A stretch of DNA of 64,000 bases from Phyto melanocephala (taxonomy: Eukaryota; Arthropoda; Insecta; Diptera; Rhinophoridae). Below the pieces are notes generated by a model that was given only the letters and a program-made list of their open reading frames with translations, was not told the DNA's origin and did no database searches. Position numbers and translations under genes: made by a program. Positions 1 to 11,031 of the stretch are shown here, one piece after another; within the stretch, counting starts at the first letter, position 1, and every line of letters starts with the position of its first letter. The stretch is from the NCBI GenBank assembly GCA_941918925.1, contig OW799234.1, positions 64,565,043-64,629,042 of the forward strand. The letters run 5' to 3'.

Positions 1-1080
1 TTGCAATAGTGATTCAATATTTTAATTTATTAAAGATTGATACAGGCCCTACAAGGAGGTTTATAAAATAGATTTTAGCCAACAAACGGACAGACGGACA
101 TCGCTCAATTGCATTTCCTTTTAATAAGATTTCAGAAAATACATATATACTAGGGTGATCGATTATTCGACTTTTTTAAGAAACCGGTTTTCAAATAGTT
201 TGAAATTTAGAATTAAAAAAAAACCGGTTGCTATTTTGAAAATTGAGAAAAACCCGGTTAACCGGTTCGAATATATAAAAAATATTTAAAAAAAAGATTA
301 TAATAAAAATAAATAAAAATATGAAATTTTTACAGTTTATATACGTTTGGCTGCACAATTACGCAATAACTGACATGAATGCAGTTGACCCATTTGGTTT
401 TAATTATTTGAATTTAAGGACAAAAGGTACTCTTTACAAGTAAAATAAATAAATACAATAAACTAATACATAAATAAATAAGACTTTTTATAAGGCTGTT
501 ATAAATTTGTGTATCTCCTTTTGTACATTTTTTTAATGTTAAATAGATCTTTTAAACTAATATGCACTAACGTATTTTGTTTGAAATGATTTCTGTAATT
601 TGAAACACATTTTAAAGGCTAGGGAGAAAATACAAATATAAGTTAAGTTAAATTGAAATTTTTAGTTGACAGACACTCAAAGCCATTAATTACAATTAGG
701 TTCTGGGTGAAGAGATTATTGGTTTTTCTTTATTGTTACTTTATTGTAACTTTAATGGTTTTTATTTTCTGATTTTTTGAAACTTTTTGCGTACTACATA
801 TACTATGGTACGATTGGTTACAAAGATATATGAAAATAAACTTTAAAAAATAAAAAACCGGCTATTTCGGGTAAAAAAAAGCCGGTGTATTCGATATTCG
901 AAAAATCAACATTTAGAAAAAACCGCCTGTTGAAAGAGGAAAAAACCGGGTTTTCCACCGGTTGTAAAACCGAGTCGATCACCCTCGAAGTCGGACACGA
1001 TGATTATAAAAATTACAAACGGAATAAAAATCAATACACATACATACATATAACCTTGGCATCACTGGTAAAGGGTATAA
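1..1080 (+). repeat. TATACCC-family dispersed repeat, 3' part, split by a hAT element
   Basis: Positions 1-150 and 986-1080 match the 3' portion of a repeat family seen many times in this window: a GGACAGACGGACA block, then TTTCAGAAAATA, the remains of a GGGTCGGAAATG block, ACAAACGGAAT, and a terminal GGTAAAGGGTATA. The two halves are separated by a hAT-type insertion. The family ends in a TATACCC...GGGTATA hairpin and resembles DINE-1/Helentron-like non-autonomous repeats of flies in style. The class is inferred, not proven. Confidence 0.6.
151..985. mobile_element. hAT-like non-autonomous element, copy 1
   Basis: The inverted ends are TAGGGTGATCGATTATTCG on the left and GAGTCGATCACCCT on the right. 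The same ends and interior (repeated AACCGGTT-type blocks in the outer 250 bp) recur at 3556-4374 and 32664-33410. Copy 2 has an 8-bp target duplication, which assigns the family to hAT. No duplication is legible here. Short ORFs inside are not conserved between copies, so I regard it as non-coding. It is inserted into a TATACCC-family repeat. Confidence 0.7.
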
Positions 1081-1183
1081 TAATTAATGTTTTAACGGAT
1101 TTTTTTCGAATGCGGTCCCCTATATAAGATTTATTGGTATTTAGTCAATGACAAATGTTAATTTTTTTTATCGGTCTACTTAC

Positions 1184-1456
1184 ATTAACACAATATGGCG
1201 AATTACAACATGAAGCTTTTGCATGACATGGCGTTTTATATTCATGTCTGTGCTGTTTACCACTTTTGTTACTAACGGTGGGAGAATCTGTAACTCTACA
1301 ATCTTCCACAGAAGATGTGATGGGTGTACTAGCTGGTGGGGGTAGGGAGGAAATTTTATGTTTTCTAGGACGACGCGGTATACGTACAGGCGAACGAGCA
1401 CTTAAACCCGAAATGCGACGACGCGAATGCCGAACTATCGAAATCCAATCAATCAT
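1184..1456 (-). CDS. Orphan coding exon, possibly an alternative 5' exon of dlg1
   Basis: The minus strand has an open frame of exactly 91 codons from ATG (1456-1454, followed by IDWISIVRHS) to a consensus GTAAGT donor (plus-strand 1178-1183), ending in phase 0. The predicted peptide is basic and Ser/Pro/Arg-rich (RRRISGLSARSPVRIPRRPR, then a Pro/Thr stretch, then a His/Cys-rich end). Its base composition is much less AT-rich than its surroundings, as expected of coding DNA. I do not recognise the product. It lies on the same strand as dlg1 and downstream of the dlg1 L27 exons, so an alternative dlg1 first exon is possible. It could equally be the 5' exon of another gene to the left. Confidence 0.55.
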
Positions 1457-2402
1457 AATTATTTTTAATATTTAGAATATAATATATGCACTTTGAAATA
1501 TATTCTTTCAATTTAATTTATATAAAAGAAACTCTGCACTTCATAATTGTTTATTAATATTTTTTTTTGTATACATTTGTATACGCAGGTATGATGCTTA
1601 TAATTTGTTATTTTTTTAAGATTGTGTATTTTAATATGATATTTTTTTTTGTTTTGTTAATTAAATAAATTTGTTTATTTATTTCATTTTTATTTATTCC
1701 TTTTGGATTTTAAATTATATTTAAAAATTTTGTTTTCAATACCCGTAAAATATTGGCATATTTGTACCAAATAATTTAGCCATGCGTTAATTTTTTCATT
1801 TTAATTAATTTCTTATTTGCATTAATATTTTCTTATATTTTTTGTTTTTAATAATTAAAATAATGATTACTGTGCATTTCAATGATGAAAACAAAGAAAA
1901 TTTTTTAAATCACAAAATATGAAAATAAACGACTGCTGTCTGAGTAACGAAAATTCTTAAACTGAAACTTACAAAATACACACACACTTACTAAATATCG
2001 AAAATAACACGCGAAAAAAACAACACAATATTCCAAATATATTTAAGAAAATTTCTAAATAGGTTGTATTTAATTATCAGTTGTTTATCATCAGCATGTT
2101 AATCATCCTAAAGCTGAAGATCATTAGCATCGTCTATAACATCATCATTATTATTATTATAATCTTTGACCGTTTGTTTCACAACAAAAAAGTAAAAATA
2201 AAAACATATTTTTTTTACTTTAATAAATCGTAGGAAAACAGAGAAAAAACTAAATAAAATTAATGTAAATTTTTAGTTAAAAACAACTGCAGTGTTGTTT
2301 TATTTAAAATTAATGTCCAACGAATATCAAACAGATGCGAAACACAACAAATTTCAAACTAAATGGAAATTATTCAATTCTATTCCCTCCATCTAAATAT
2401 AC
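1457..2402. other. AT-rich non-coding stretch
   Basis: No coding potential, terminal repeats or known family were seen. It may hold the 5' UTR and promoter of the minus-strand exon ending at 1456. A short ATT/ATC microsatellite lies near 2140-2160. Confidence 0.4.
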
Positions 2403-4462
2403 AACAAGTAAGAATGCTATATTCGGCACGGCCTTCACCATCATGTATATATGTAGATATAGTGACCACATTGAAGCCTAGCTTAGGTTTAATGTTTTAT
2501 GCCATTTTGCTTTATTGTATCCGACGACATCTTTTATTTCGAATTTTTACATAGTAAGCTGCATTCTAGTAGTGAAACCCTTTCATTTGATACCCATATT
2601 GCTGGGTTGAAAAAAAAATGTCTGCCTTTTTTTATGACGCCATGTTGTATTTTAATTTTTTCATAGTTTACTGTCAAGCCCCTTCATTTGATACCCATAT
2701 TGTTGGGGTAAAACGAGGCACAGCCGCAATTACTTTTTTTAACCAATATATTCGCCATTTCATTTCAGACGCCATCTTGGATTTTTATATTGATAACTGT
2801 ATTCTACTGGTGTTTTCGTTTGATGCCAACATTGAGGAGGTTGAAGAGGGTACATTTTTAATAACTAAATTTGACTCATATATAAATTAATTGTACGCCA
2901 TTTTGTAGTGGCGGCCATTATGGATTTTAACATTTTTAATAGCGTCTTATATTATGTTAGTCAAAATCATTATTTTGAGACCACATCGGACCTCTTTGTT
3001 GTCCGGAAGCAATTAAAAAAATCGATTTTCGTTTGTAAATTTTAGGAAAAACACCGAAGCATTTGTATTTTTGTGCTTATATCCCAGTTAGTTTCAGACC
3101 GGTTTTTGAGTTTATATTCTGGTGTCTTTAACATGTCCAAAAATTAATTAGTAACTTTAATATCTTAATATAAGTATTTGAAAAAACGTATATATTCTTC
3201 AAAATAATTTTTGCCAATAACTTTGTCGGTAAGTAAAGGATTTTTTCAAATCTTTTTTAATATCCATAGAGGCACATGGAACCTATAAAAAGTAACAAAA
3301 GTCTTTATAAATTAATTTAGAGCTGAAAAAGGTCGATTTTTGTGGTAAAAATATGGGAAAAAACTCATATCTCAGAAAGTTCTTGAGCAATCTTGATGGA
3401 TTTCAAAAGCGATTCACTCTTGGATATTTTCAAAAGATTTTTACAACATACAGACCTGAGTAACATGTGAGGGCTTCTTAAGTTGATTTCAACCAACATA
3501 CGAAAAGACGGATATGACTTAATGAACTCTATTCATAAGCTTTCGACCTTATGGGTAGGGTGATCGATTATTCGACTTTTTTAAGAAACCGGTTTTCAAA
3601 TAGTTTGATATTTAGAATTAAAAAAAAACCGGTTGCTATTTTAAAAATTGAGAAAAAAACCGGTTAACCGGTTCGAATATATAAAATATAATATTTAAAA
3701 AAAAAATTAAAAAAAAAGATTATAATAAAAATTATATCTAAATATAAAATTCTTGCACAATTATGCAATAACTGACATGAATGCAGTTGACCCATTTAAT
3801 TATTTGAGTTTAAGGACAAAAGGTACTCTTTACAAGTAAAATAAATAAATACAATTAACTAATACATAAATAAATAAGACTTTTTATAAGGCTGTTATAA
3901 ATTTTTGTATCTCCTTCTGTACATTTTTTAATGTTAAATAGATCTTTTAAACTAATATGCACTAACGTATTTTGTTTAAAATGATTTCTGTAATTTGAAA
4001 CACATTTTAAAGACTAGGGAGAAAATACAAATATAAGCATAAACTAGTTAAGTTTAAATAAAATTTTTAAGCCATTAATTAAAATTAGGTTCTGGGTGAA
4101 GAGATTATTGGTTTTTCTTTATTGTTACTTTATTGTAACTTTAATGGTTTTTATTTTATGATTTTTTGAAACTTTTTGCGTACTACATATACTACGGTAC
4201 GATTGGTTACAAAGATATATGAAAATAAACTTTAAAAAATAAAAAACTGACCATTTCGGGTAAAAAAAAACGGTGTATTCGATATTCGAAAAATCAACAT
4301 TTAGAAAAAACCGCCAGCTGAAAGAGGAAAAAACCGGGTTTTCCATCGGTTGTAAAACCGAGTCGATCACCCTACTTATGGGGTCGGATATGAATATTGT
4401 AGATATTACAAACGGAATGACAAAGCTATATATACCCTTGGCACCACAGGTGAAGGGTATAA
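2403..4462 (+). repeat. TATACCC-family repeat, long copy, split by a hAT element
   Basis: It begins with AACAAGTAAGAATGCTATAT, a diverged version of the family head, and ends with CACAGGTGAAGGGTATA. The 5' half carries internal direct repeats built on CCTTTCATTTGATACCCATA (about 2578, 2680) and related copies near 2815. The GGGTCGG block near the 3' end is interrupted by the hAT element at 3556-4374. The same long subtype recurs near 29455 and 45167. Open frames here are not conserved between copies. Confidence 0.65.
3556..4374. mobile_element. hAT-like non-autonomous element, copy 2, with 8-bp target duplication
   Basis: The ends are TAGGGTGATCGATTATTCG and CGAGTCGATCACCCTA. An exact 8-bp direct duplication, CTTATGGG, flanks it (3548-3555 and 4375-4382), which is diagnostic of the hAT superfamily. 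The target is the TTATGGGGTCGG motif of the surrounding TATACCC repeat. It is about 819 bp, close in length and sequence to copy 1. No transposase-like frame is present, so it would have to be mobilised in trans. Confidence 0.8.
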
Positions 4463-6127
4463 AATACAATTTGTTTTTTATTTTTCATCTTATTCAAATT
4501 GTTACTGTTTATAGAAAAAAAAAACGGGAGAAAGTAAATGTGAGAATAGACAAGAATGAAAAAGCAGAGGTGGCTGTTAGAGGGAGAAGCAATTTCATAA
4601 AAAAGTAAAAATGTCTGAAACCAAAAAGAAAAATAGAGAATTTCTACATTTTAAGCCAGTATAAATTTCAGAATGAATATCAGACATGAAATATTTCATT
4701 TATCTTTACACGTCGTCTGGACGTAAAGCGGATGATACATTTTCATTTAAAAGATTCACGAGAAATGAAACGTTAAGCATGATTCGTCGACTTTTTAGTG
4801 TTGGCAGCTGAATCAAAGCAAGACGTATGTATCATGTATACGATGTAAGTACAAAATATCCACGATATAAGTACATCTCTAAGAGTCAAGGAATTTTCGT
4901 CGTTTCATATGTTTTTGTGCATTCAAATATTTTTTCAACAATCGTTGTATAGCTTTTTATGATTTTTTGTCATTTATTTAAATAAAAAAAAAATACACGA
5001 CAATTTTCAATTCTGGCGAAACTGCATGCTTTAAGTGCAATTATTTTTCGCTGCCTTACAACACTGTCATTTTAGTTTTGAAACACTACTTTAATTACGA
5101 CTTTGTTTAATTTACTTTTTGTATATGTGTATGTAAAATATTTAACGCTGATAACTACTTAAATACTAAATCGAAGTATATATGTATGTACACTGCAATG
5201 GTTAAAGAAAATACCTTTCAAATGTAATATTTTTTGTTTAAAATTTTATAACAAACAGAGGATAAAACCACTGTTGCTAACTTTTTCCCAAAAAATATCG
5301 CTAAAATAAGTAGAAAAATTGCTAAAAATTAAAAATTATCAAAATTTTAGCGACAAGTTTTCGTAATTTTTTTTTTTTTAATTTAAAATATAAATAGCAA
5401 CATAAAAAATATTTATTTATTTTTATAAACTATCGGTTTTTTTTTAAATAGGCTCCTATTGAATTAGGCGCCCAGAATGTTTCACCCACTTTATATGTAC
5501 GCACGTAAATACTAAATATAACATTCACATACATATGCATATAATTGTAGACATTATGTATGTACCCTGCAGATAAAGTAACTAGTATGTGGTTAGAAAT
5601 ATACCAGTTGTAACTTCAGACTTATTATATATCTGTACTTTGTCCATATGTAAAACTATCGATTTTAATATTAGGATGTCATGGGAGTCTATTTCGTGTA
5701 TTTGTAGTGAGTGGACTCACCTCACAAATACTGAAATCAATTAAATAGGCATTTTACACACCAACTTATTTAGTTTATTTGTAAAATTAAAGCTTTTTTT
5801 GATCATCAAACTAAGAAGCATAAATTTTTTAAATGCCGTAGGTTTTAGAATTTTTTGAAACTTCTCTAAGAGCCGTGACCCTTGGAGCTTTACAATACGT
5901 TAGTTTCAAGAACTGTTTTAGACAAAGGACGACATCCACCCATAGTAACAATATCGCCGATTTCAACATCTATGTAACAGGGAGAACAATGAGCGCTCAT
6001 GCTTTTATGACGTTTTTCAAAACCAAACAAATTGTTTTTGAAAGGCTCTCTCGTTTTGCTGATCATATTGGTGTAAAAGGCAACAAGCGCTATCCAATTT
6101 TTCTTATCTCTGCCGAGATTTGAACCA
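4463..6127. other. AT-rich non-coding stretch
   Basis: No gene was recognised. It contains homopolymer runs and an imperfect hairpin at 5698-5731 (GTATTTGT / ACAAATAC stem). Open frames near 5875-6330 run into the MITE at 6128 and have no family resemblance. Confidence 0.4.
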
Positions 6128-6370
6128 GGCGCCGAATGACGGCATTCGATATCGAACGAAATTTCAATCGAACATGGAAGTTTTCCTTGCATTTTGTATT
6201 GTAGGTAGGAAAGGTAGGTAGGAAAAGGGGATGCAGAAAGCAGTATCTGCCTCCTACACCCACACTCGGAGACCAATAAGGTCCATTGCGTTATTTTATT
6301 TTTTTTATTTTTTTTGTATTGTAAGAACAATGTAATTTTCGATCAATATCGAATGCCTTAATTCGGCCCC
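6128..6370. mobile_element. Short TIR element (GGCATTCGAT family), copy 1
   Basis: Imperfect inverted ends start GGCGCCGAATGACGGCATTC on the left and, read inward on the other strand, GGGGCCGAATTAAGGCATTC on the right. A second, 130-bp family member with the same end motif lies inside a mariner at 37926-38055. The interior holds a less AT-rich tract that is not present in the short copy. No coding capacity. Confidence 0.55.
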
Positions 6371-7157
6371 AGGGTGTAGTGGTTTGGAAATTCCACGTTC
6401 TAACCTTTACGCCAACACACTATTATTTTAAATATATATTACTTTGATTTTTGTTTGAAAATCAAAGTTCTCCTCCATTTTGCGATAGGCGAATGGTGAG
6501 TTTGAGATCATACCTTTTGCTACACTCTTCAAAACGTTACTAGTTAAAAATTTAGCTGCAGGGTATTGATGTACAATGAATCATGAATGAAAAAGCAAAG
6601 TTCTGTTATGTTTTTAAACAATCTCCCACAAAATACATATTACCATAACATGTGTCTGTACATAAAAAATATATATTTTTTTATGGCGGTGTATATACTT
6701 AGTCAACGATTAAGAATACATTTTTGATTGTCTTCCTGAATTTAATTGACACAAAAACTACTCTATGGATTTTGATCAAATTTGGCACGGAGGTACCTTG
6801 GAGGTCTGGCTTAACATTTTGGGTAGAAATTCAGGAAAATAATACACCCACGTAAGAAAAGAACAGAACTTTTTCATTTGTTATTAATTATTTTTCAAAC
6901 AGCTGTTTGTTGGACAATTTGAACAAGCGGTAAAAAAAGTCAGACCCAAGGAGAATTGGTGTTAAAAATTTGGCTGATTAATATTTTTTTTTTTTAAGTT
7001 TTACGGCTCTATATGTCAAAAGTTGATAATATGTTTACAAAAACTGGAGCTGCAAAAACTTGTTAATTTTAATTTTTCATATTAAAAAAATAAATTAAAT
7101 TAAAAAAATAATTTTCCCTTAATTTATATTTAAAAAAAAGTATTAATTTAATATAAT
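6371..7157. other. Non-coding stretch
   Basis: No gene. Around 6740-6830 there is a repeat-like tract (ACTCTATGGATTTTGATCAA, then AATTTGGCACGGAGG) of the kind often found near ends of fly retroelements, but no element boundary could be drawn. Confidence 0.35.
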
Positions 7158-7783
7158 CCCAGCAAAAAAACTTTGCACTAGTTCAATGTGAATAAAATTT
7201 TTCATGACTTCTAATTCATAAGGAGGAATGAAGAATACCTTCTTCGAATTCAAAATAGTTAGCCTTAAATGCTGTGCTTCAAAATACACGTAAACGCAAA
7301 ACAGTTCGCGAAAACAAATTTTATTAATTTAATTTAAAATGGCAAGGTTTTGAAACCATAAATCGACCTATACCTTCATAAAGGAAGTCGGAGTTGAACG
7401 CCAAAAATATTCTTTCTAAAAGTTTTGCAGGTTAACCGAGACTTCGGGTAACTTTACCTCGGTACCGCTAACCGACGCCACGTAATTAACCGATGCGAGA
7501 GTGGGACGCAAAACTCTCGAAGTCAGATGAAAAGGTAAGGCCTGATTGTCTTTATTTGACGCGCGAGCTCTTGACCCGACTGACAAACATAGGTTTATCT
7601 TCATCTACTATGAATACGTTCTATGCACTCATTATAATGAAGTGAATTTTGTATATATTAATTTGCTCTCCAATGACGCGTTAAGGTCATAAAATAATGC
7701 ATGTTTCACCTAAATAGAACCACTTCATCATGAGTTGAACTGATGCATTCACTATTTCTTTTGCATGTCTTTTTTTTGCTGGG
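7158..7783. mobile_element. TIR element with CCCAGCAAAAAAA ends and 5-bp duplication
   Basis: Inverted ends CCCAGCAAAAAAA... (left) and ...TTTTTTTGCTGGG (right) are flanked by a 5-bp direct duplication ATAAT (7153-7157 and 7784-7788). It is 626 bp and includes a less AT-rich block at about 7425-7600. The short minus-strand frame over that block resembles nothing I know. The superfamily is not assigned. Confidence 0.6.
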
Positions 7784-8103
7784 ATAATAAATGAAATGCA
7801 ATTAAAAAACTAAAAATATGTGAACATGGGTCGTCGGATTTAAATTTGTCCTATTTTGTTAATACAAACTGTACGGTGACTTCTTTCTTTGACAGTTATC
7901 ACGTACATAACAAGCTATTTCAGAATATGGCGAAGTATTCAAACGAACTACATTTATTGTAAGAACAAATTGCAATAAAGGTGAAAGTTCGTAAAACCAT
8001 TCGCCTATATTGTCAAGTTTTCAATCGCATTTATAGAACAAATGAATCCGCCCACAGTGGACTTTTAATCACAAAATTTGTGACCAAATTTAAGCTAATG
8101 AAT

Positions 8104-8748
8104 AACAAGTAACAGTGCTATATTCGGCCGTGCCGAATCTTTTATACCCTTCACAACGTGTAGTCATGCAATAACAATTGTTTGTATCACCATTCATCCC
8201 ATATAAAATACGTGCATACGTACACGTAAGAATAAATGTGGCATCGAATCCCAGCTGAGCCAAAAAAATTTTATTTTATTTTATTTAATATATTATTTAT
8301 ATTTTATTATTTTTTTTATATTTTTTTTAAATTTTTTTAAAAAATTTTTTTTTTTAGTTTTTTTTATTATTTTTTTCTTATTTTTAATATTTTTTTTTTT
8401 GTAATTTTTTTTGTTTGGTATGTTTTTTACATGTATCTATGTATGTATGTTGTTGTTGTAATTGTGAAAAAAACGATGTGGTCGTGGTTCTTTGCTCATA
8501 TCTCAGAAAGTTATGGGGCGATTGTGCTGAATTGCAATAGCGATTCATTCCTGGATATTTCCAAAGTTGAGTTCTAAAAGTTGATTTCAACCAACACACG
8601 GACAGACGGTCAGGGCTTAATCGACTCCTCTATTCATAAGCTTTCAGAAAATATATACTTTATGGGGTCGGAAATGAAAATTGTAGAAATTACAAACGGA
8701 ATGACAAAGCTATATATACCCTTGTGCACCACAGGTGAAGGGTATAAA
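8104..8748 (+). repeat. TATACCC-family repeat copy
   Basis: It begins AACAAGTAACAGTGCTATAT followed by TCGGCCGTGCCGAATC and ends CACAGGTGAAGGGTATA. The order is: head, GTAGTCATGCAATAAC, a long A/T-only tract (8270-8400), TGTTGTTGTAATTGTG, CATATCTCAGAAAG, CGGACAGACGGTCAG, TTTATGGGGTCGGAAATG, GGGTATA. This is the clearest uninterrupted copy in the window, and its order was used to interpret the broken copies. Confidence 0.7.
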
Positions 8749-9122
8749 AAGACCATTGTTCGTACTCGTCCTTGTCGGCAACTGGAAATTTTATTCGCAG
8801 TAAGGGAAAGTGTGGCCAAGAAACCAGCAATCTTCTTTTGGTATTAAACATTTCCAAAAGCTCTGCGCATTAAATTTTTGTAGGCATTTTGTGGTTTTAG
8901 TAAATTTTCAACAATAAACTTCTCTGTTATTTTTATGTTATTGCATTTATTGTAGATTTACAACTACCTACCTTATAGTAAATTCGCTTTGGTCTGACAT
9001 GCTTCGGGCAAGAAAAATTTTTGTCACTTAATATCACTTATACACTAAATTGTGAATTACGTAAATAGCTTGTGATCAGGCGAGTTCCAATTTAAAAAAA
9101 ATTTACAAATAACAGTACAGAG

Positions 9123-9354
9123 CATGGTACAATCATCAGGTAGCCTCACTAAAACAGCTGATTTTTTTCTCTACCTTAAGATTTAACTTAAATGTCAAAT
9201 TTTGTTTATGTATGTGGTTATATGGTGTACATATATATTGTACCACAAAAAAAACACACACATTTGCTTTTTGACATTTCAGTCGTCGTTTTCCAACAAC
9301 AAAATGCATGTACATTTTTTTTCAGAACTGAGGCTACCTGATGATTGTACCATG
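9123..9354. mobile_element. hAT-type MITE with perfect 26-bp TIRs
   Basis: The ends are perfect 26-bp inverted repeats starting CATGGTACAATCATCAGG. An exact 8-bp direct duplication GTACAGAG flanks the 232-bp element (9115-9122 and 9355-9362). The 8-bp duplication points to hAT transposase. The subterminal ATCAGGTA and CAGCTGAT motifs are shared with the MITEs at 23555-23763 and 36606-37036. Non-coding. Confidence 0.8.
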
Positions 9355-9756
9355 GTACAGAGAGTTAAAACCAGTAAATTTGCGTACTGTTTTGGGTGTT
9401 GTGCAATAAACAGTACATTTAAAGAAAAACATTACATGTACTGCTAAAAACAGTACGTCTGTCACCCCTAGTTAACATATAGGGAACATGTTCTGCATTT
9501 TAAGTGAAATGAAATCATTCTAAATTGCCATTGAAGTATAATGCTATGACAATTCGGAATGATTTAATTTAACTCGGAATGCAGAACATGGGATATCTCA
9601 TTTCTAATAGATATACAAAATAGTACTATAAGGTTGTAAGAAATAAATGCATATACGGACATGATGGCGGAGTAATATAAAAGAAATTGCACTGACAACA
9701 ATAAACCATTAATTTGCATTAAAAACGACAATAGAATTTATCTTAAATGATAATGT

Positions 9757-10316
9757 ATTAACACAGAGAAATCAAATCATATAACATTTACATTAAGAAA
9801 AGAAGAGTGTCCCGCACTATTTATAAATGGTTCTGAAATTCCAAAATCTGAATCAGTTAAATATCTTGGAATGCATCTCGACAGAAGATTAACATGGAAG
9901 CATCATATTAAGGCAAAAAGAGAACACTTAAACCTAAAAACTAAGAAATTATATTGGCTGCTAGGAGCTAAGTCAGAGCTAAGTCTCGAAAATAAAATCA
10001 TGATATACAAGACAATATTGAAACCTGTGTGGACCTATGGGGAACTACAAGCAATTCTAATATAGAAATTTTGCAAAGATATCAGTCGAAAACACTTAGG
10101 ATGATAGTAAATGCCCCATGGTTTGTAACGAACAAACAAATTCATGATGATCTCAGAATTCCATTTATAAGTAATGAAATAAATAAATTTAGTTCAAGAT
10201 ATTTGGGTCGCCTTAGCAATCATTGCAATATTTTAGCGATTACACTTTTAGATGAAACTGATGAAGTTAGAAGGTTAAAAATATTTCACATATTAGACTT
10301 ACCCTACAGGAAATAG
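9757..10316 (+). pseudogene. Jockey LINE reverse transcriptase fragment
   Basis: The C-terminal part of ORF2 lies in two frames: codons up to TILKPVWTYG in the first (ending about 10047), and from GTTSNSNIEIL onward in the second (to the stop at 10314-10316). The join lacks roughly four residues relative to the family pattern WTYG-xxLWGT, so a small deletion broke the frame. No endonuclease or catalytic RT domain remains. Confidence 0.85.
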
Positions 10317-10516
10317 TATACCAGTTTTACATATATTTATGTTCTTATCTTTTTTAATTTTATATGTATATTTATAATAAATAATATTAGTATCTAATAT
10401 TAAACTTGCTGAAGTTTAGTAACGTCTGTTAAGTAAGTTCTTATATCATCTAATTTACTTATTATTGAATAAATAGATTGTAAATAAACTAAAAATTAAA
10501 AAAAAAAAAAAAAAAT
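9757..10516 (+). mobile_element. Jockey-clade LINE, 5'-truncated
   Basis: The end of a reverse transcriptase ORF is readable from about 9757, through VKYLGMHLDRRLTWKHHI and WTYG, then (after a frame change near 10045) GTTSNSNIEILQRYQSKTLR and RMIVNAPWFV, to a stop near 10316. These are the thumb and C-terminal motifs of Jockey-type non-LTR retrotransposon proteins. About 200 bp of 3' UTR and an A-rich tail (10499-10516) follow. A short internal deletion joins the two frames at the WTYG-WGT region. A dead 5'-truncated insertion, typical of target-primed reverse transcription. Confidence 0.85.
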
Positions 10517-11031
10517 TATGTTGTTGGCACCAGCAATGCAAACCGGGTTCAACTAATATGTAAATACATATTTTTGTACATGCCTGTGTACATATACTTA
10601 TAGATACAAGAATATTTGTATACATGAACATATCTATGTAGGAAAATTCTGCCTGATCTACTGTCTTCTTAAAAAACACATTAAAAACGGAAAAATATTT
10701 TCCTTAAAATCGGACAAAAACAACATACATATATTTTCTTTTATTTTCCACACGTGTGATTAAGGTGTACAATTTAACAATAATCAATTAAATGTTATTT
10801 TTTGTACACAGCAAGTAAAATCGATATTAGCAGTTAATATTATCATTATGCATTATACGATGTATCATTGTGAGGGAAAATGCATAATTTCAAGGGCAAA
10901 TGTATCAAACAAATAGGTGTTAAAAAGATTTTTTTAATTGCAATAATATTATGTAATTTAGCAAAGAGATAAATTTCACATTAATCAAGGTTAATCACGT
11001 TGTATGGGAGGTACCACGCCCAACTAAAGTA
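10517..11031. other. AT-rich non-coding stretch between LINE and mariner
   Basis: No gene or element boundary seen. The sequence next to the mariner left end (GTATGGGAGGTACCACGCCC) resembles a phrase near 35580, so it may itself belong to a repeat. Confidence 0.35.

Noticed and set aside
885..1127. 80-codon ORF starting MYSIFEKSTF, also at 4273
   Set aside because: It lies across the right end of the hAT-like element, and the two copies diverge just beyond the element boundary. It is TIR-region DNA, not a gene.
5698..5731. Possible microRNA precursor hairpin
   Set aside because: The stem is too short (about 8 bp plus an interrupted inner stem) and there is no longer flanking pairing.
5890..6330. 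146-codon minus-strand ORF
   Set aside because: It overlaps the MITE at 6128-6370 and a repeat-like tract. No recognisable domain or plausible codon usage.
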